From the NCBI RefSeq assembly GCF_009727055.1, contig NC_052355.1, positions 8,589,793-8,653,792 of the forward strand: a stretch of 64,000 nt of DNA. The letters run 5' to 3'. Below are positions 58,452 through 64,000 of this stretch, piece after piece. Each line of letters begins with the position of its first letter. Position 1 is the first letter of the stretch. The position numbers were made by a program, and so were the translations under genes. The DNA comes from Benincasa hispida. Taxonomy: Eukaryota; Streptophyta; Magnoliopsida; Cucurbitales; Cucurbitaceae. Below the pieces are notes generated by a model that had not been told where the DNA came from, ran no database searches, and worked only from the letters and a program-made list of their open reading frames with translations.

Positions 58452-59106
58452 TTTGAATGTGCCGTAAGAACCCAGACCAAAAAGAAGACGAAGAGAAGAT
58501 AAGGTAAAAGAAAGGGTTCATGAGTCACCAGCGCAAGATTCAGAGCCCACAAACCCTCTTCCCTTAGTTATCCGATCTCCAAGCCCTCCAAGCCCACCAG
58601 AGCAACCCTCTTCCCCTTTACACAAACCTTTTACAAACATTCCTCTTGTCCCCAACTCTCTTGTTATTCACCTAGCAACCTCACCTTCACCGACAACTTC
58701 ATCACCATACCCCACCATCCTTCCATCGCAAGTTGATGACCCATATGATTTGGGTGAAGGCACATCTGCCCAACCCCAAAATGGTGTTGGCGAGACATCG
58801 CAGGCAAAACCATCCTCCACCTCCCTGGCTGTTGAGTTAGTTGAAATGAGAACCCTCTTTTCTCAACAGCAAGAGCTTGTATCCCAGTAGTAGCACTTCT
58901 TCAATCATCGATTTGAGGTAGCAATGGAGCGCATTGATGAGATTCAATGCAGTGTTGCGACTTCAAGGGAAGCACTCATTAATATCCAGCGCAGTATGCA
59001 TAGAATCTTCCTAAACCAAAGGCAGATAGCGGAGCGCAATCAAGAGTATTTCAACTTTCTTACCGCCTATCTGCATGGTCCGATGGTGCCTCTGCATCTA
59101 AGGTAG
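58452..59106 (+). pseudogene. Extra ORF of family D, plus copy: Pro/Ser-rich and C-terminal tail
   Basis: A Pro/Ser-rich stretch (about 58540-58730: SPSPPSPPEQPSSP-like) is followed by DDPYDLGEGTSAQPQNGVGE, then Q-rich FSQQQELV with a TAG at about 58888, and a tail (58924-59106) with NIQRSMHRIFLNQRQIAERN, FNFLTAYLHGPMVPLHLR. The tail matches 54187-54396 on the minus strand. It ends with TAG at 59104. Several frames; not expressible as one chain. Confidence 0.7.
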
Positions 59107-59746
59107 CACTTACTATTTGATGATGCTTCGTTGCGCCACCTCAACATCCCCTACCGGATCCCCCTGTTCCTCAACCTTAATGTTTACTTTTTCTTCCAAT
59201 TTGAGTTTTATTATTTATGCAGCCATTCATTATTTGTATTCAATTCTTTTATTATTTGTAAGTTAATCAAATTCTTTGACTCTTGTACATGCAATAGAAA
59301 ATTTTTTGTAATGCGTTCATTTGTAATATATTTGTATACTTTGTTAATAGTCAATACAATCAGAGTATATATTCACTCTACTTTTTGCCTATGCCTCATT
59401 CTTTATTTTCCTTTGTTAATTTTTGTGACATTCTTAATCTTTTATTTTTACGATCTTCATTGTGTTGCTATGATGTATTATATGTTTACACTTTAGAAAC
59501 ATTTCCCATACTTAGTAAATTCTGACTAACACTTAGTTAACTCTTAGCTTAGCGGTACTTTACCTTTTATCTTTCAAAGTTCTGCTCAAACCTTCTTTTT
59601 GAACTTTTCTTTTAAGTGTTTGTCTAGTCTATCCAAACAACGCAATGAGTACCTTGCTCATCTTTAAATTTGGGGGTGAGGAAGGTCTGAGCAGATAATA
59701 TCAAGAATATGCAGTATTTAAGAAAATGCGTCCATTTTCCATTTAA

Positions 59747-59762
59747 ATATATATATATATAT
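59747..59762. repeat. Short (AT)n microsatellite
   Basis: About eight AT units, 'aaatatatatatatatatgtat'. Confidence 0.8.
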
Positions 59763-59858
59763 GTATAATATGTTATGCAAAACTCCAATATCAGCGCAAA
59801 GGAAAATTTCAAAAATTTTCCCAACCTGATAAGAGTTTAGTTGTAAAAGAAGTCTGCT

Positions 59859-60032
59859 CGTAGTTGGATTTTCATATGACACCCGTAGTAGCAAGCCAAA
59901 ATGAAGATGGGTTTCCAAGACTAAAAAGAGTGCAAGGGATAGCTCCTCTGATATCATGAGTTAAAGTTGAAACTGGCATACAACCGTAGTTGGATGTTCG
60001 CATGACACCCGTGGAGACAAGCCAAAACGAAG
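59859..60032 (+). repeat. Pair of 48-bp direct repeats before the PPT (plus copy)
   Basis: 59859-59906 and 59985-60032, 126 bp apart, 'cgtagttggat...catgacaccc...caagccaaaacgaag'. They match the pair at 53374-53577 in inverted orientation. Confidence 0.8.
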
Positions 60033-60347
60033 AGTGTAACCATGATCAATTGTCTCTAAGTGAATAAATGATGCAAAGTTTTGCTCACCGCATATAGATA
60101 CATCAAGTTGTTTTGATAAAGAAGAGATAAACATTCTATTTTGAAAACTGGAAAAGTTTCTTTGAGCAGAATTTTGTTACATAGAAGCATAAAGTAGGGC
60201 CTTGCTAGGAATTAGCAAGGATAGAAGAAAAGAGCGATGTCAAGGAATGTGCCTAAGTGTAACATTCGGAGTCGTTGTAGAAATGTAGGATAGGAATGGA
60301 GCATGATTGCCTTAGTAGAAGATATGCTTGAGGACAAGCATATATCT

Positions 60348-60360
60348 AAATTTGGGGGTG
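60348..60360 (+). other. Polypurine tract, D plus copy
   Basis: AAATTTGGGGGTG directly before TGATAACTTG. Confidence 0.85.
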
Positions 60361-62143
60361 TGATAACTTGTGGAAATACAAGTTATTTATGCCACCTTAT
60401 CTAGATATTGCGGCCAAAAGTTAGTAATTATGCGCCAATTGTATGAAAATTAGCCTAGTATTGCAATAATTATAAATGTTTGCGATTACACCCACTAACA
60501 CCAAGAAGATGGAAGACAAGCTGAACTTTACTCTGTCTTGCAGGAGACCAAGCCACCGCTTGTGCTCAAGGCTCACGAGAGACTAATCAATGCATCTTTG
60601 TCACATTGCATTCGTCAATCAACAATTACCGTAATGACGGCGCAATGCGACAGTCGATCCAAGAGTTATGCTTCAACCACTTACGGTAATAAAAACAAAC
60701 ACCACATGCAAACCTATAATTGAAAGATGCAGTTGAGCAACACAAGAGTAGAGGATTGAGACACGTATACAACTAACGATTGTGCAGAATTGACGGTCTG
60801 ATTGCATAACAGAAGGAATAATATCCCTCCATCTTCGGAATTACCATAACCATGAGTGGGGACCATAAGGCCGGAGTCAAAGATCTGCACCTATAAATAC
60901 CCCATTGATTTTAGAGAAAAGATATGCTACTTGATACGGGGGCTAAGTGCTGCTAGATTGTAGAGAAAAGGCTGAGTTGAGTGCTTAAGAGAAGAAATCC
61001 GAGAAGAAGACGACATAAGGCCGAGAGGTGAATCTCAGATCCAACCTGCCAAACTCCCGATCGGAAGCTCTGTTCAAAGATCCCTGCTACCGGTAGAGAA
61101 AGCTTGAGAGGGAAGCTCTTCCTACCATCAAATCCATCCTATCCGGCAAGCAGATCTTCATTAAATCTGTGCCAAGACATTGGCACTTGTTTGTATCTGT
61201 TCTATCTCCCTTTCATTGTGTATTTCATGTTTTCTTTATCTCTTCATTCACGCACCATGTATCAAACGCTTAGTAGAAATATTAAATGTTTCGATAAATT
61301 CCATTTACCATTCTCTGTCTATTTCCGTTCACCCACTAATCACTTTCTCCATGATGTCCCTTAACCCCCTGATGAGCAATATGAATCACTAAGAACTTAA
61401 TCTGTATTAAAGATATAAAATACGTTTAACTAAAGGATGCTAGACGACATTTTCATCTATGAGAGCAGAAGTGAAGGTGTCATTCTGATCGATCGAGAGA
61501 AGGTTAGAAGAATGCATTAACTAAAGCGAGTAGTACTTCCAGACAAGGAAGCAACCTTGCGTTCATTACGTTAGTCTCTGTTTCACCACGGACGTGTGGG
61601 AGCGCGGCCGATCACTGAGAGGTGTACACCAAGAGAAGAGCGGAACAGTATTTGTACCTTCAATCCAATCAAGAACTTGCGTTGTTTGTATTATTTTTCT
61701 TTCTCTTTCTATTCTATTCATAAGACTTGTCGCCACATCCCATGTCTTTGCATAACTTTCACAGCCAGCCTTAATCCCAGCATCTTGTACATGAAGTCTC
61801 TATCTTGTATCATCTAGCTTAGGTTTACTGTATTTTTATGTTTTTATCGCATCTTTACTGTTTTCCTTTATTTTATTGCAATTTATATACTTATACAAAC
61901 TCATTTTTAAATATTTAAAACTTGGTTGGATATATCATGAACGTACCGCAATAACCTAAACCAGTTCTCGTGTTCGACCTCGGATCACACCAAGAAACTT
62001 GCGGTGGAATTATACTTGGTTCCATCGTAAGGAAACTTTTGACAATGCATGGCATACTACATGAACATCCATAATTAACACATAACTATAAATAGTATCG
62101 CATCATTGTAAGCAATTTATATCATTAATCCAAACACGTTACA
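60361..62143 (+). mobile_element. Family D 3' LTR, plus copy
   Basis: 1783 bp, TGATAACTTGTGGAAATAC to AAACACGTTACA. It starts with the terminal hairpin; TATA at 60892-60900; U5-type block 'gtgttcgacctcggat..aagaaacttgcgg..attatacttgg' at about 61978-62025. Collinear with the minus-strand LTR at 51187-53046. It ends inside the third copy of the extra ORF at 62144. Confidence 0.85.
60892..60900 (+). promoter_or_regulatory. TATA box, D LTR plus copy
   Basis: TATAAATAC in the context 'ctgcacctataaataccccatt'. Confidence 0.55.
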
Positions 62144-63949
62144 GTTGCGCTAATACTCGCAGCGCATCTTCCATTTGTTCTTCAGTGAGATCATCAATGA
62201 TTTTGTTACCCGGTGCATCCGGGTTATCCTTCATTTTATATAGTTCATTGATCTCCCTTGTGCTGAAAGACACCATTCGCCCTTTTATGGTCACCACATC
62301 CTTGGTGCCATGTAGCCGTCCATGGTAGAAGTCGCGCACTACCTTTGTAACAACAATGGCTGGGCACTGGAAAAATGTGTCCCAACCATGCTCCACGATC
62401 ACGCTCATGATTAAATCTGGTAGTGATGTTGGCGTAGGGAAAAAGCCCATCTCCATCAACAAATCATCGTTCTCTTTCTTTCTTGATGGACGCACCTTTG
62501 CCAATGCGAGCTTNNNNNNNNNNNNNNNNNNNNNNNNNNNNNNNNNNNNNNNNNNNNNNNNNNNNNNNNNNNNNNNNNNNNNNNNNNNNNNNNNNNNNNN
62601 NNNNNNNNNNNNNNNNNNNNNNNNNNNNNNNNNNNNNNNNNNNNNNNNNNNNNNNNNNNNNNNNNNNNNNNNNNNNNNNNNNNNNNNNNNNNNNNNNNNN
62701 NNNNNNNNNNNNNNNNNNNNNNNNNNNNNNNNNNNNNNNNNNNNNNNNNNNNNNNNNNNNNNNNNNNNNNNNNNNNNNNNNNNNNNNNNNNNNNNNNNNN
62801 NNNNNNNNNNNNNNNNNNNNNNNNNNNNNNNNNNNNNNNNNNNNNNNNNNNNNNNNNNNNNNNNNNNNNNNNNNNNNNNNNNNNNNNNNNNNNNNNNNNN
62901 NNNNNNNNNNNNNNNNNNNNNNNNNNNNNNNNNNNNNNNNNNNNNNNNNNNNNNNNNNNNNNNNNNNNNNNNNNNNNNNNNNNNNNNNCTCCTCTTCTAA
63001 TGCGTTGATCAAAATTGAAAGGTCAACGTTAGACCCTTACGACGCATTCTCCTTGCGACGCCGCATCAGGGGGGTAACTTCTCCTTCTTTGCCTTCGTCA
63101 GCCGCAACAATTTGCATTGTTTCAGGCTGTGCTGGCTCCCTATGTTGCACCGGTTCCCCCCCGTCCTCCCTCACGGAGCTGGATTCTCCATCCATCTCTG
63201 GGTTTGCAACCCTCTTCTTCTTTTCTTCTTCTTCTTCAGGCGCCTTTCCTCACACCTGCGCTCTTTCCTTTCTCCCCTCTCGTTCCTCTTCCTTAGCTTG
63301 GCCTCCTCATCTTTTTCATCCTCCTTTTTTTCTTTATTCTTTTTCTCTTTGCGATGATGGGATGGTTCACCTTCTCCAACCTTCTTTCCCTTGTTCTTCT
63401 TTTTCTTCTTTTTCTCTTCTTCCACCTCTTGTTGCTTCTCTACCGCGACTTCTTCTAACGCGACTCTGATGGGTCCGTCATAGGATTCTACTTGCGTAGT
63501 TTCCTTAGGATCCCTTATGGCCAGAGCTTCTTCTTGTCTCCTCTTCCAACACTTCCTCCACCGTTGCCACTTCCTCAGTCACCGCCACTGTCACCTCCTC
63601 CGTAGACAATGGTTGATTTACAACCACTGGCTTGAGCAGTCCTCCTCCTTTCTTCAAGTTACTCAGAATGTTTCCGAATACCTCATTTTCATCTCGTCTA
63701 TTCTTTTCGCTTTCAGTAGAGACTGTTGGAGTTGGGAGTGGGGTGCTTTCAGTACTTTGCCTCCTTTTGAACTGAAATGGTCTGACGGCTAAAGGGTTTC
63801 GTCGGGGTCATCTGGCGATTCTCGAAACAGAGTGAGGCAGAGCAGCAAGACAGCAACTAGCAGCAAGGAATGCTGCCTCTCGCATGGAAAGTTGGTCAGT
63901 TGAAGGTGTTGAGGGTGAAGCGAAAGGTTGGGAAGTTCGGTCGACCATG
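62144..63949 (-). pseudogene. Extra ORF of family D, third copy: N-terminal part
   Basis: Minus strand ATG at about 63947 (MVDRTSQPFASPSTPSTD), EAAFLAASCCLAAL, a stop, then ENEVFGNILSNLKKGGGLL, an acidic EEVTVAVTEEVATVEE stretch, a purine-rich charged region and, after the N gap, RPSRKKENDDLLMEMGFFP, VIVEHGWDTFFQCP, VVRDFYHGRLHG and DNPDAPGNKIIDDLTEEQ. It stops at 62144 in LRVLAQL, exactly where the minus piece at 55307 (GTKWSVS) would continue. Upstream of the ATG are 'gaaaccctaacg' and the window end. Confidence 0.75.
62514..62988. other. Assembly gap (N run)
   Basis: 475 undetermined bases inside the charged region of the third extra-ORF copy, probably because of the low-complexity purine tract. 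Confidence 1.
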
Positions 63950-64000
63950 GATGCTGAGGTGTAAGAAAGATGGAAAACGTTAGGGTTTCAAGGAAGAAGA

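Larger units (their letters stand above)
59107..60347 (+). other. 3' untranslated region of D plus copy
   Basis: No coding sequence; a 121-codon AT-rich open stretch (59131-59496) has no recognisable features. It carries a short (AT)n run at 59747-59762 and the 48-bp repeat pair at 59859-59906 and 59985-60032. It leads into the polypurine tract. Confidence 0.7.

Noticed and set aside
59131..59496. 121-codon hydrophobic open frame after the extra ORF, resembling a membrane protein.
   Set aside because: It is AT-rich 3' UTR; the homologous minus copy (53650-54180) does not keep an equivalent frame.
61975..62000. GTGTTCGACCTCGG resembles a Pol III B box or a tRNA T-arm.
   Set aside because: The match to the B-box consensus is incomplete and there is no A box or terminator at the right distance; kept only as a conserved U5 block.
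62464..63469. Long open frames across the second N gap on both strands.
   Set aside because: They run through undetermined bases and pyrimidine-rich low-complexity sequence; the homologous reading is the broken minus-strand one.

Overview
The window is plant nuclear DNA made almost entirely of decayed LTR retrotransposons nested in one another. I see no host protein-coding gene, tRNA, rRNA or CRISPR array that I can support. The copia gag/pol proteins (gag motifs such as VDDLRFVLTEECP, polyprotein linker FLEEDHI) and the Athila-like gypsy gag/pol proteins look like those common in cucurbit genomes. A dicot, probably a cucurbit, is therefore my best guess from memory, not from a search. Two N gaps (879-1535, 62514-62988) and five sequencing-adapter junctions show this is a draft short-read/mate-pair assembly. 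| Layout. 1-3399: minus-strand copia LTR and leader (family A), interrupted by a gap. 3463-5482: Athila-like gypsy LTR (family C), primer-binding site and truncated gag start. 5483-6477: undetermined retroelement remnant. 6478-8039: remnant related to LTR family E. 8040-15481: two-LTR minus-strand copia element F, with 1679-bp LTRs and all coding domains broken. 15482-16055: E-like remnant. 16056-36052: copia element A on the plus strand, split by a solo gypsy LTR (G1, 16438-18599) in its LTR and by a second copia, B (23303-35324, TSD GTTTA), in its pol. B carries another solo LTR (G2, 27142-29222) in its leader. 36053-45466: gypsy element C, inserted in A's integrase. Only 8 bp into its LTR it carries a solo LTR E (36061-38697, TSD TAACG). 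45530-50779: minus-strand Athila-like element D2, abutting C tail to tail. 50780-51140: orphan copia pol fragment. 51187-64000: three partial copies of the 3' half of family D elements, each with an extra ORF carrying what I take to be the 'putative plant transposon protein' domain between pol and the 3' LTR. Two of these pieces appear to be one minus-strand copy interrupted by a plus-strand copy. | How the parts relate. The copia elements (A, B, F) have the order gag, zinc knuckle, protease, integrase, RT, RNase H; B retains a primer-binding site matching initiator-Met tRNA, and B and F retain a polypurine tract. The gypsy elements (C, D2) have gag, protease, RT, RNase H, integrase with a tRNA-Asp-type primer-binding site. 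None looks autonomous: stops, frameshifts and lost catalytic residues occur throughout, although some breaks in C and in the D copy are assembly artefacts. | The most interesting sequence signal is a hairpin at the extreme 5' end of the gypsy LTR families C, D and G. It has an invariant GAAA loop and a stem whose paired positions change in a compensatory way between families. The most important warning is the perfect 38-bp Tn5 mosaic-end palindrome at five places, which is a library artefact and not biology.
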